64,000 nt of DNA, from contig CM037470.1 in assembly GCA_021014325.1 (NCBI GenBank), positions 4,181,647-4,245,646 on the forward strand, in the 5' to 3' direction. A program made the position numbers and the translations under genes. How positions within the stretch are numbered: position 1 is the stretch's first letter; the number at the start of each line of letters is the position of its first letter. Source of the DNA: Plazaster borealis. Its lineage: Eukaryota > Echinodermata > Asteroidea > Forcipulatida > Labidiasteridae. Positions 1 through 12,800 of the stretch are shown here, piece by piece. A model generated the notes under the pieces. The model made no database searches, had not been told where the DNA came from, and saw only the letters and a list, made by a program, of their open reading frames with translations.

Positions 1-200
1 ATTTGGGAGCTAATCATCCTTACTCGCAGCTGAGAAACTGATCTGCGAAGGATGCACTACAACGTGTTTGAACTGCAGGCACAAAAGGCCACCTTAAAGG
101 GTAACACTTGCATCTCAGGTGAAGAGAAAATCGCTATCGCCTGTGGATCATGTCATTGTTACAAAATTACGATGTCACCTGAAGTAAGAAGCGAACTCTT
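1..200. repeat. Dispersed repeat fragment
   Basis: The stretch with CAGCTGAGAAACTGAT and GCAAAGGATGC-like words resembles the start of the repeat at 22670-22985. No exon of the giant gene was recognised in the first 626 bases. Confidence 0.45.
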
Positions 201-466
201 TTGTTAACTTTTCTCCAAAGTGTCTGTGAATTAGCGCCCTAATTTTTTCCCTCCCCCTATTCAGAAATCGGATTATTTTGATTTTTTAGGGCTTTAAAAC
301 TACAAAATAAGGATGATTCCGATGAAATCGGAACGTTTGGCAGGTATGAATTTACCACATCATCTACGAGAAAGCTGAAAAGGGCCAAGAAGGTGCACCA
401 GTGTAGATTATGATGAATAAAGTGTTATCCAGGTTCTATTCTTGCTGTATAAATACTACAAAACAA

Positions 467-613
467 AGGCCGTGTCCAAATTGACGGCTACAGCTACAGC
501 TACATGTACAACTGTAGCTAAGGGTGTTGCTAAGAACGTCCTATACTTTAACGCATGATGAAACAGATATCTAGCCGTAGCCGTAGCTGTAGCCGCTAAT
601 TCGGACACGGCCA
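467..613. repeat. Inverted-repeat element, type H
   Basis: Ends GGCCGTGTCC... and ...GGACACGGCC are inverted, with interior GGCTACAGCTACAG and its complement. Relatives lie at 7799-7945, 16541-16850 and 35920-36062. No coding capacity, so a MITE-like non-autonomous element. Confidence 0.7.
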
Positions 614-626
614 AAGATTACTGTAC

Positions 627-842
627 CTGAGTATGTCCCTGGTGGGCACGGTTCCTCCACCTCAGTCCCCTGAGGGCAGTAGTGTCCCTTGCTGCAGGGT
701 ACTGGGTCGGTGACAGACGCGCTGCCGTTACAGAAGAACCCGGCTGTGCAGGGGCCGTCGTAGATCTCATTAGCATACCCTTCGCAGAATTGACCTTTCG
801 GGCACGGGATGGGGTACTGGGAACCTTCTGGGCAGTAGGTAC
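627..842 (-). CDS. Exon E1 (3'-most in window), Cys-rich repeats
   Basis: 72 codons, phase 1 to 1. Starts TYCPEGSQYP and ends CPPGTYS followed by a G of a split glycine. Donor GTACAG, acceptor CTCTCAG. Four CxxG.YC-like units. Together with E2 it is the last visible copy of the tryptophan landmark of the 700-residue repeat. The next exon lies left of the window or in the first 626 bases, where none was recognised. Confidence 0.9.
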
Positions 843-3785
843 CTGAGAGAAAACGGACGAGAAAAACAACTGCTTATACCAACTGCTTATTTTGTTATTA
901 ATTTATTTATATATAAATGATGACTAGAGCAAGCTAGTCAAAACGTTGAGACCTATTTAGACTCACTCCGTGGCAGTGTAGTTATTAACGAGAAGTCCCC
1001 CCGATCCACATAGCGAAAGTAGTAGTCCCGCCCGATTTCCTACCTCCCGCCCAGGTAGTAGTTAATAAGAAGGACAGTTCTCTTCAGAACTGAGAAGTCT
1101 CCTGAATTCCGAATATTCTACTCTGCGGCAGTAGAACAATAAGCAAGACAAGTTCTCAAAGAACAAAATCTACCTAGCAAGTAGATATACACATGGTGTT
1201 ACCGCAAACCAAATATATATATATATATATTTTTGTTCATGAAAAATGGAAAAATCGCCCAAATAAAAGCCAAAGGGCAACTAAAGGTGAAGGCTAAATA
1301 GAAAAAATTTGAGACAATTTAAAGAGAAAAAACGTGTCTGTTTACGTTTCTCTCAAACTGGATTAGATTACAAGATGGTGGAAACCAAGATACACAGGAA
1401 GTAGGGAGGGAGGAACGGTAAGGAGTTCCTAAGTGCACAGTACGAAGGGGGGAGGGGGAAGCTGTTTAAATATCTCACAGTAGCGGCCTATGGAACGGAT
1501 ACAGTGAATGGGTGAGAAGATTTGGCAAAAGCTTGTGGTGCCAGGAGGGCATGTCTTGTGTATTAATAAACGCGTACATGGCGCAATAATCCTGAGTCTC
1601 TATTGCAAAACATGCTTTCATTTCATTTCATTTCATTTAATTTATTCTGGTTGTGAAGCCAAGGACTCTCAGAAAAGCGAACTTAATCATTATAGACCCA
1701 TTACATATGTGGGTCTATACTAGCCAAGAACCCAGTGGAGAGAAGACGAGGAAGTATAAACTTCAGTTTTAGATGTGGGAGGGAAAACCCCACAGAACTA
1801 TTCCAAAGAACAGCGCTGCAGTCAGGTAGGGACTGAAAACCCAATCCAATCATACATGTAGTGCCCCCAGTGTGATTCGAACCAGGGATCCTAAAGGTGG
1901 AAGGCGAGGAAAGATACAACTACGCCAACCTGACCACTGATTACTGATGTAACATGAACTACTTACCAGGTGGGCAAATGTCTCCGGTATTATTCAACGT
2001 GTAGATGGGGCATTCACTGACAGAGAAATCACCAGTTGTGTTGTCGTTCGGGACGGGTCTCTTGGCGAATGCGCCGCCGCTGCAGTACCAGCCTGGATCA
2101 CACTTAGCAGTGGGTACCTCGTTGGCCTCTCCTTCACAGTACATTCCACCTGTCCAGATAGAGTTAAAGGTAGGGTCATAGATCGGTAAATACTTCAAAA
2201 AATTAATGACCATAAAAGCTTACTTGGTGAGAAGCACTGCAGCTGTTCATAGTATAAACTATTTTGAGAAAGGATTCCCTTCGAAGAAATATGGTACCAA
2301 ACATATTTGAATCTGAGAAACGATTCATGCATAAATGCTTTCTCAGATTTCTGAGGATTGGTGTCCTTTAGCAAATGCTGCGGCCAGAGATGCATTTGGT
2401 ACCCGCTGTTTTGTCACTAAACGTGGATGGATTCGAACTCTGCTAGGGTCGAAACCTGAGGCCATTTAAAATGTTGTTGTGCTTTGAATGAGGTCAGATG
2501 TTCAAAGAATATCATTGACTGATGGTTGTGCTTACAGGCTTAAATTGTTTAATCTCAGCAATAAGTTGAAGCAATTCATCAACCAGCTCCCAGATAAATA
2601 GACTGTGGAAGTCTCGCACGAATTCAAACATTTTCGGGACCACTTCAGTCCCGCGTACATTATTGCCTTATTGCATGAAGGAAACAAACTCTCGTACTTT
2701 ATTGGGTCCTCATGTTCGAATACGTGCAAGACTTGCACAGTCTATTACATACCAGTGCAAGGCAAGCAATCGTAGGGATCATCCGCCATGGTCTGGTTGT
2801 TGTACGTTCCAACTGGACATGCGAACTCAATGGCATGGGTTGTACTCTCTGGACAGTAGTAACCTGTGTAGAAGAAAAAAGGTGAAAGGTCAACAAAATA
2901 TACATGGGTTGCATGGGTGGTGGTCTCCAGTCAGTAGTTACCAGAGCAGGAAAATGTCAAAGGTCAACAAATTTAATATGCGGAGCAAAGGTTGGAGGTC
3001 AAAGGGTGCATAGGTAGTACTACTTGGCGAGTATTGTTAAATGTTTTGCAGCATTGCTTGGTGAGGTACCAACATATATTTGAAAGTTCACCCCAAACAA
3101 GGCTAAAAGCCACTCTTGGTAATGGGCTACAAGAAAACGTTTAAGATGAAAATAACTCAGGAAAGCTGAAGGTAGGAATTGATATTCCTCTTAAAACAGT
3201 CTAGATTGCAGGATGGAGGGAAACATGCACCAGGCAAGGAGTTCCAAAGAGATGCAGTACGTGGAATAAAGCTGTTGGAATGGCTCTTTGTTCTACATCC
3301 ACTCATCAAAGCAAGAGTTTATACTAGGTGAGAACAAGCAGAAAGCCTGGTTTCACGCTCAAACACCCCGATAGGAGGAACCAGGTTTCAAGCTCAAATA
3401 ATATGAGGTTTTTTATTCTTAAGGGCTGTCCATTTTTGTTCATATTAGCTAACGTTTCATTATTTTCTTTATTTTCATTGTTTAAGAACAATTAAAAACC
3501 CCAAATTCTCAACAATGTCAAGAAGGGTAAAGTTTGCAGGGCACTGCTATCGCCACCCTGAGCTTCCAGTGAGCAAGCTTGTGCTTTGGGAGCCCAAGCA
3601 GGGTCGAGCCCAAAGAGGTTGAGGTCACCAGAAAGCCATGTGGACATACTAGGCAGGGACACTGGCTTTGTGACAACAGATGAAATATCTACATGCAATG
3701 AAGGACAAGGAGATCTGGGGACACTTCTCTCGTGACATAATTGGCCGAGGACACCACTCAACATACATGTATCAATCAATCAATA

Positions 3786-3822
<37 letters not shown>

Positions 3823-6800
3823 GTCAATCAATCAATCAATTGTAACATTTATATGGTGCCATATTCCAACGGTCATTGCTTATGGCGCCGTACAGTAAGC
3901 TCTTTTAAACAGGTGAGCACATAGAAGAAATAGAGGGAGCTATCTTACCCTTCCAGCATGGTGTGGAGAGATAAGTGGTTGAGTTGGCAGGGCAGTAGTA
4001 TCTGGGTTCACATGGCTTGCAGGAGGCCTGGGTCGTTAGGTCGTTGTATCTGCCCGCCTCACAGCCCAGTGGCTCTGGGTTGGCACCAGGGCAATAAGTC
4101 CCCTCTGGGCATGGCCCTGAATGATCAAGAATATGAACAGTAATTGAATATGTGTTTAAAGGCACTGTACACGTTTGGTAATTACTCAAAATATATATTA
4201 GCATAAAAACTGACTTGGTAACGAGCAACAGAGAGCTGTTGATAGTATAAAACATTGTAGGCTACGACTCCCTCTGAAGTAACGTAGTTTTTGAGAAAGA
4301 GGTAATTTCTCACTAAAATAATAAAAACTTCTTGCAAGAAGTTTTTATTCCTATCTGAAAGCACACAAATTTGTGCAACAAGGGTGTTTTTTCTTTCATC
4401 CTTTTCTTGCAACTTTGATGACAAATTGAGCCCAAATTTTCACAGGCTTGTTATTCTGTGCATATGTTGGGATACACCAAGTGAGAACACTGGTCTTTGA
4501 CAATTACCAAACGTGTTCAGTGCCTTTAAAGGTATTATATACAGGATTGGTAAGGATAAAAAACATCATTGTTCAATTTTAGTCTGCACTGATTATAAAG
4601 TTCATACTAGAACCATTTTTTCTGTGAATAATTTCCCTCTTACATGGAGTCCATATTCGAGAAAACTGTATCTGAAAACCTTTCAAAAACACAACAGCTG
4701 ATTTTGGTTGTTATACAATCAAAATTAAAGACAATGTGTTTAAATAATACAAATTGTGCATGTTTTTTCTCCTGACTCATACAAAGAATTAAGCCAAAAT
4801 TTTCACAGGTTTGTAGTTTCATGTATAATGAACACTGTCTGCGACTATTTTGTCAGCTCTACCAATCCTGTATAATACTAGTAGAGCTGACAAAATATTT
4901 GCAAACAGTGTTCATTTTTTTTTTTGAACAACTATATAGAGAGAAGACAAGGAAAGGAGTTTTAGTTTTAGATGTGGGAGGAAATTAATAAATATATCTA
5001 CATCAAAAGTTTACAAAACGATTAGAAACATCCTTTTAACATTTTAAGTTCACAAATAAAAAGTAAGGGAAGGGGGGAAAAAAAAAAAAAAAAGGAAATA
5101 CCTCCAAATCCAGTGTTGTTGTTGTTTGGGTAAGCAGTGTCTACGCCAATCTCGCAGTAGTATCCTGCGGCACAGTCTCCCGTCACTGAATCAGCGCCAG
5201 TATGGTCACAATATTTACCACCGTCACACTGAGTGCATTCATCAGCAGTGGCTAGCATCATGACAGGACCGTAGGTGCCTAGTACAGAAACAAAAAGACC
5301 CACCGTCAAATATATTAACCATTCTTAACCACAGAGAGACTCTGTTCGTCCGAGTATAGGGAGAAACTGTGGATAAGATGCCTCCAGACCGTCCACGTGT
5401 AGAAACAGAAAGACCCACCGGCAAACAAACAAAATATGAACCATTCGTAACCACAGAGAGACTGTTTGTCTGGGTAGAGAGAAACTGTGGATAAGGTACC
5501 TCCAGACCATCAAAGTATAGAAAAAGAAAGACTTATCGTCAAACAACAAAAATATTAACCATTTGTAACCACAGAGAGACTGTTTGTCTGAGTAGGGAGA
5601 AACTGTGGATAAGATGTCTCCAGACCATCCAAGTATAGAAAAAGAAAGACCCACCATCAAACGACAACAATATTTAACTCTAAAAACTAGCAATGCGAGA
5701 AACGCTTTTTGAGAGTACAGTCACTCCATACCTCTCTTTAAAAAATGGAAACAAACCATACATGTACAACCAATGTTAGTTATCAAACAAGGCAAGTGAA
5801 ATACCAGAAAATATAGCGCTTCTGTGTCCCATATCTACTGAGGCCGAAGGCTGAGCTGGATATTGAAGGCACACGCGCTATATTCTACGAGCAACGCGTG
5901 TGATAATGAACTTATCTCCAAGCTAACTTGATGCGTACCTTAAAATAGCGAAACACACAGAGCTAGAACAGCGTTGGAATAGGGTTTGATATGGGCCGTG
6001 CAATCAAGTTTTACATCACACACTCTTGTTGCTATGGATCGACCAATCAGAATCAAGAATTTAAGTTTGCTTGACGATAATATTCAACACATGTTTTATT
6101 CAAAATAACTGACGATTGGGGGCGATTTCCTTGCACATTATGTTTTTGAAATGAAAATTTTCCTAAGAAAAAATGGTACTTGTGTGAAAATAATAAGTAA
6201 AACAAAACAAAAACAAAAACCCAAACTCACCGATGGGACACAACTCGTAGTCGTACCCTCTACCAGATGGGCAGTAGCTACCCAAGGGACAAGGATCAGC
6301 ACGATTCTTGTTGACGCAGTAATAGCGGGTGGGGCACGTATCACACTCCTCGGCTTGGGTGTGGTTCATATAAGTACCTGCGGAATTAACAGGAATATAT
6401 AATTAAGGCGATATTTATCAGATGATATCGAGGACATCTCGACTCCCAAGTTCGCAGTTTCAGCAACGTGTCGTGGCCGAGCGATCTAGTTCATCGGACC
6501 CAAGCTCTGGTGTTATCAGCAGCAGAGTGTGGGTTCGAATCCCGGTCATGACACTTGTGCCCATAATTGCTTCGTAGGAAGTTGGGAAGGTAGTGCATTC
6601 TGCTCTACCAGCTAGGCTTCTAGTGGAAGATACCTATGCATACATCCTTACGTAGCCATAATGTAGCCGCAAATTCGAAGTTCTTAAAAAAACAAAACAA
6701 TGGTTTTACCAAGTTAAAGGTATCGTACACGTTTGGTAATGACTCAAAACAAATATTAGCATAAAAACTTACTTGGTAACAAGCAACAGAGAGCTGTTGA

Positions 6801-9800
6801 TAGTATAAAACATTGTAGGAAACGACTCCCTCTGAAGTAACGTAGTTTTTGAGAAAGAGGTAATTTCTCACTAAAATAATAAAAACTTCTTACAAGAAGT
6901 TGTTATTCCTATCTGAAAGCACACAAATTTGTAAAACAAGGTTGTTTTTTCTTTCATCATTTTCTTGCAACTTCGATGACCAATTGAGCCCTAATTTTCA
7001 CAGGCTTGTTATTGTATGCATATGTTGGGATACACCAAGTGAAAACACTGGTCTTTGACAATTACCAAACGTGTTCAGTGCCTTTAAGTCTGCTGCCAAC
7101 TAGCGTCTCCAAAACGTTTGCCAGTATATCATCTTACCATCAGCACAAGGCTGGTAGATGGAGCTGCCCGTCTCACAGTAAGCCCCAGGTGGGCACTCGT
7201 CCCCTGTCATGCCGTCCGTGGGTGTAGCGCTGGAACTTCCATTGATGCAGTAGAAACCTGGATCACACTCGGCTGTAAGGAACCAAAAAGCACAGAAGTT
7301 ATCAGTTTCGCTCTTTTAACCAGACACCATAGTCCCGGCCTTACTTCATGGAGATGCTTGGACAACAGTGCTTAAACATTTCCAGTCAAGCAAAATTGGG
7401 CAGGAAACCAGTCACAAATGGTTGATGTGACATGGTGTTTTGGGCTGGTAACCTTGTTCTGGTAAGCAAAATTGGACTGTGCTTAGTTACTTTTTTGATC
7501 AACCAATATTTTCAAGATCTGGGCCATATTTCACAGACCTGCTGAGCACAAAAAGTAGCTAAGCACAGTAAAATTATGCTTACCAGAATAGAGTTACCAG
7601 CCAGAATACCATGTCACAGGTACAATTTGTAACAGGTACCATACTCACTTTTACTTAGCAAAACAAATGCCAGCAATATTTTCTGTTTAAGTAGCTCTAT
7701 GTCATTAGGCCATAGACTATATTTTCATCAAAAGTCGGTCAAACTGACTAAAAAGCTATTCATCGGTTTTGCAGATTTGCGACGATTTGTATGTTATTAG
7801 GCCATGTCTGAATTAGTGGTTGCGTAGGCGGCTTCCAGCTTGATCCTCAAATAAACAAGCACTGAAACATAAGAAGCCAATAGCAATACCCTTAGCAAAA
7901 GCTGAAGCCGTAGCCCCAGTTGTCAATTCGGAGGTCTTAGATAAACTAAAAGTAAACATACTGCCCATCTTGGAATTGCTTACTTCCAATTCCTCGACAC
8001 TAACTCATCCTATAAATGAAAGAAAATGTGGTGAAGAGCAGTATGTTGAAGAGTGTTTGACAAGATTTCCAAACCACAGGGACCCCTTCAAATAACGCAA
8101 GAACTTGGTCTTTGGTTCTACTCCAGTACGACTCTTACCAGTGAAGTTGGTCTGCCCGAGCCTGTCACAGTATTTCCCCTCCGTGCACGGCTGGCAGTCC
8201 GTCAGTGCTGGCCGCTGTGTCAGAGGGTTGAACGACCCGATCGGACAGGCCACTGGGTCCTCGGTCATCTCCGGGCAGTAGTAGCCGGCTGGGCAGATGT
8301 CACCGTAGCTTTCGCCTGATGGGTTAGGGTCGACAGCCCGGAGCGTACAGTAATGCCCGGCAGTGCAGTTACCAGTGGGTGATGTCAGACCTGTTGGTGA
8401 TATAACAAAAAAAACCGATAAACGATGGTTTTTATTCTTAACCCATATCTACCTGACTTGTCACAGTACATAATAATAATAATAAGAATTAAAATTTATA
8501 TTGCGCCCCTTACATACAAATGATCAAAAGCGCATAACACATGTTAAAATGCACAGAACGGAAGAAAAAGATAACGAAAAAAGATTGGTCACCAGGCCAG
8601 TGCCCAAACCACAGTATCGGGATACGTCTGTCCCGCCAACAGAGAATTAAAAGTTACTAATTACATATCGGCCATAAACACTGTTTCTGCCTAAGCACAC
8701 GTCGCACTTTTTGCTGCATTACAATAAACATTCATTATTTAAAATAAAAGGCAAGTTTGTTCCGTTTTCCCGCCAAGACATCACCATTCAGTTCCTCTCA
8801 ACTTACCCTGTGTCTGGCAGTATTGCCCGGGTGTGCACGGCTCACACTCGGTCACATTCTCGAGTCCATAACGGTCACTGAATGTCCCCTCGGGACACTT
8901 GATTCCCTGGTCGCTTCCCTTGGGGCAGTAGTAGCCCGGTAGGCACTCGTAACCGGTAACCCCATCACCGGGTATAGAGGTATTGGAGGCTGACACACAG
9001 ACGAAACCAGCGTCGCAAACATCGGCGAACACAGTTAGACCTGGAGAAACGATACAAACATTGTTTTGCTATTGAATTGATTGGATACCAAATTTAAGCA
9101 CATATCTGCTTAAGAAAATACAGAATTGGGCTGCACGCATTATCACAAAGGGCTACTTCTTTGACCACATAACCCCTGTAATCAATGAGCTGCACTGGCT
9201 CCCCGTTCAACAACAAATCAAAATCAAAATCCTTCTGATAATCTGGAAATCCATCAACTCCCAGGCTCCATCTTACCTTTCTTGGCTCATATCATTTTAT
9301 CACCCTGACAGTAGACTATGATCAAACCGTGATCCACTCACTTAGCAAAACTTTGCAGGACACCAGCCAAAAACTGTGTAAATGACATGGCATTTTAGCT
9401 GGTAACCATATTCTGGTAAGCATGATTTTGTTGTGCTAAGCTACCTCTTGTGCTTAAGCTGCTCTATGAAATTGGGCCCAGCTGCTTAAGCAGAAAATAT
9501 TGCTTAACAATGTTCTGCTTAGCAGGAATGAGCAGGATACCATTCACAAATTGTACACATGACATGGTATTTTGGCTGGTAACCTTATTCTGGTAATCAT
9601 AATTTTGTTGTGCTTAGCTACTTTTTGTGCTTAAGCAGCTCTATGAAATTGGGCCCGGTATTGGTTACTCCGGCTGATTTGACTTTTTTTCTTACCTTTT
9701 CCATCACAATACGTCCCCCCAGGGCAAGGTTGGCACTGGCCAACATCTTCAAGACGAGTGACGTTACTGTAGTATCCCTCTGGGCACAGGTGTTGATGAG

Positions 9801-12800
9801 CGCCCTCTGTCATCTCGGGACAGTAGGAGCCGGCCGGGCATTCCGTTGGTACGACCACACCATGGCTGGGCACGCTGAACGAGAGAGCAGCTTCTGTTGC
9901 ATCACAGTAGCTGTCGGGCGGAGATAAGATCACGGGGTTAAAACACTTTAACTCTTTAGAGACTACAGTGGCCGCAAGCAGCTTGTACCAAAATGCCCAC
10001 AGCGGCTGCAAAATTTGACTTACTTCAACTCAAACAAGAGGGTCAAAGAAAAAGGTATCGGACCCAATTGAGTTTTTCCAATGTTTCCCATGTTAACATA
10101 GAAATGTACAATTAAAAAAAACCCCATGTATTTCTGAAAAGTTTTCTAAAAATAATGGAGTCAAAAAAGATTAGCAATGTCTGGGCATATGGTGATTATA
10201 CAGAAAGGAACGGTCTGTAAAGGGTAAAAGGTAAGTAAAGTCTGTCCCGAGCCAATATGGCTCATCAGGCCGGTGTTTATACCTGATTTCCTTGGCATTA
10301 AACAACTGAGAATATTTCTATTCCCCCAAAACTAAGCATGAAGTGTTGCTCAGAAGAACTGGCTTTAGCAGAATGACTTTCCTCATATAGCAGTTTGATG
10401 AAATTGTTCAAGGAACCAGCCTGAACCGGCTAGAACTGGTTCACACTTGAGTCATGACTACTTACTATTCCCCGGGACAGGGTTTGCATTCTGATGATCC
10501 CTCTTCGTCCTGGTACTTTCCGGAGACGCAAGGCTCTGGCGCTGGGTTCCCACCGTCGCAGAAGTGTCCCACGGTGCAGTTGTACTCCAGCGGCGTCGCC
10601 GTGTCCTGACCGCCGGGGCAGTAGTACCCCGGATCGCAGTCGGCTGTTGGGGCAATATTCCCCGTCCCAGCGCAGTATTGACCAGGTGTACAGGACAGGC
10701 AGTAGGTCACATTGATATTGCCTGTAAATACAAATAACAGTATATTCAACTGAATTTTCTTCAATTTCTTTACAATTTTGTTTCTGTAAAAAAAAGAGAA
10801 GAGAAGTATATAGCAGTATTCCACACAACAGAAATTTCTCTACACTTCTTTGTTAACTACTTCATATTGGGCAACTCCAACAATTGTAAAGAACGTTTTT
10901 AAAGAAGTTAACAGCAGTCCTCTGGATATATTCCACAAAGAAATGACTTTGAAACATTTCAGGCCAGGAATTACTCAGAGGTCTTTGTTGCCCCTGGGCC
11001 CAGTTTCATAGAGCTGCTTAAGCAGAAAATATTGCTTAACGATGTTTTGCTTAGCAGAAATGAGCATGATACCAGTCACAAATTGTACATGTGACATGGT
11101 AGTTTGGCTGGTAACCTTATTCTGCTAAGCATAATTTTGTTGTGCTTAGCTAGTTTTTGTGCTTAAGCAGCTCTATGAAATTGGGCCCTGGTCTTGGATG
11201 TGGTGCTCCTTCAAAAGTTTCCCATAGACTTTAAAGGTTTTTTCCAACGGAACTGCCCTTTGCCATTTGGTAGCAAAAGTTTCACAAAGGAATTGACTCC
11301 CAAAATGGCGGAAATGGTAGATGCGCATTTTGCGGAAGGTGCGTTCCGCATTCGGCAAGGGATCAATAATTAAAATTCAAAGGATTCTAAGTACCAGTGT
11401 GAACAGAGAGTGTCATACCTGTGGTGTTTGAGAATGTCCCGGCTGGGCAAGGCATGAAGGTGCTAAAGCCTTCCTCACAGTAAGCTCCCGTTGGGCAGAG
11501 ACGATGGGGTGGATCAGGTCTGTCTATACCACCATCGCAGTAATAACCTGACCACAAGCAAAATATACAAAGAGTAATATTAATTCATATTAAACGCAAC
11601 AGCTGATTTTTGTTGTTTTATTACAACAAAAACTAAGGACAAAGTGTTCACATGCTGAAGATTATGCATGGTTTTCACTATTTTCTCCCGACTCACACAT
11701 CAGATTAAGCCCAAATTTTCACAGGTTTGCGACTATTTCGTAAGCTCTACCAATCTTGTATAATACCTTTAAGCATTCTTGAAACTATCTCAACTCCTTA
11801 GGAGTATGCAGCACCGGCAGACAAACTGGTGCACAGGTTGCTAATCGTTCACATCAACAATCTCTAGTACCCATTTACTCCATGGTGATGAAAAGTAATT
11901 ATAGTTAAAAACTGCTTTGCCCAGGAACACAAGTGTCATGACCGGGATTCGAACCCCCACTCTGAAGACTGAACCTACCTGCATTACAGTCGCCGTTGGG
12001 CTGGCTAAGTCCCCATTCTCTACAGTACTTCCCTTCAGTACAGGGTTCTGGGTAACCTGTACCCAGGGGGCAGAAGGTACCGGGCCAGCACTGACCTCCT
12101 AAGAGAGTAGGAAAGAAGATAAATATTCATTAAAAAATGCACAATTTATAATAACAATAATAATAAGTGGCTTTTACAAAGCGCCCTTAACCCCCCCAAA
12201 AGGTCCTGAGGCGCTTCACAAAGGTTACAAATAATTGGAACAAATGAAGAAATACTGAACAATTTAAGATAAACAGATTAAGAAATACTTAAGAAAAAGC
12301 AAAACGTACAATTACAATGATGTGAAGTGTCAGTCTCAAATGACATGACATACATTGTAGGCAGAAACTTTAAAAAGCCATGGTCAGTTTTCTTCAGCAC
12401 CTGTTACATCATACAAATGCCCACTAGTGACTGGTGGCACGCTCAGCACTTTCTGCTACTTCCTGTTTCAAAGCTCCTAAATGTATATGCTTGTGTGTAA
12501 AGTGAAATAAATTCTTATTTACCACAGATATCCCCCTCTTAGTCTGCCTCCTTCACTAATTAATTTCTTTTTTTTCTCCCTCTTCCCATCATTGACTTTT
12601 TCTTTAATGTTCCCCACCTGTTGTTGTCAAACAACTTATCTTAAGATGAATCTTAGAGCTTTGTGAAATCGAGTCCAGGGGTCAATTTCACAAAGAGATA
12701 AGACTAGTCTTATCTGAAGTTAGGACCAGTAACTGGTCTTAACATAAGACTAGTCCTATCTCTTAGCATTGCCTAGGACTAGTCCTAAGTTAGGAAGAGT

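Noticed and set aside
4182..4424. Open frames with the recurring peptide NVLYYQQLSV and relatives at 6.7, 17.3, 28.9, 34.4, 44.5, 49.9, 51.0, 55.4 and 62.6 kb
   Set aside because: They all come from the non-coding type A inverted-repeat element, in either orientation.
9911..10011. Upstream extension of exon E10 in its open frame
   Set aside because: The frame stays open into the intron, but E11 ends in phase 2 and the AG at 9911 gives exactly the one base needed.
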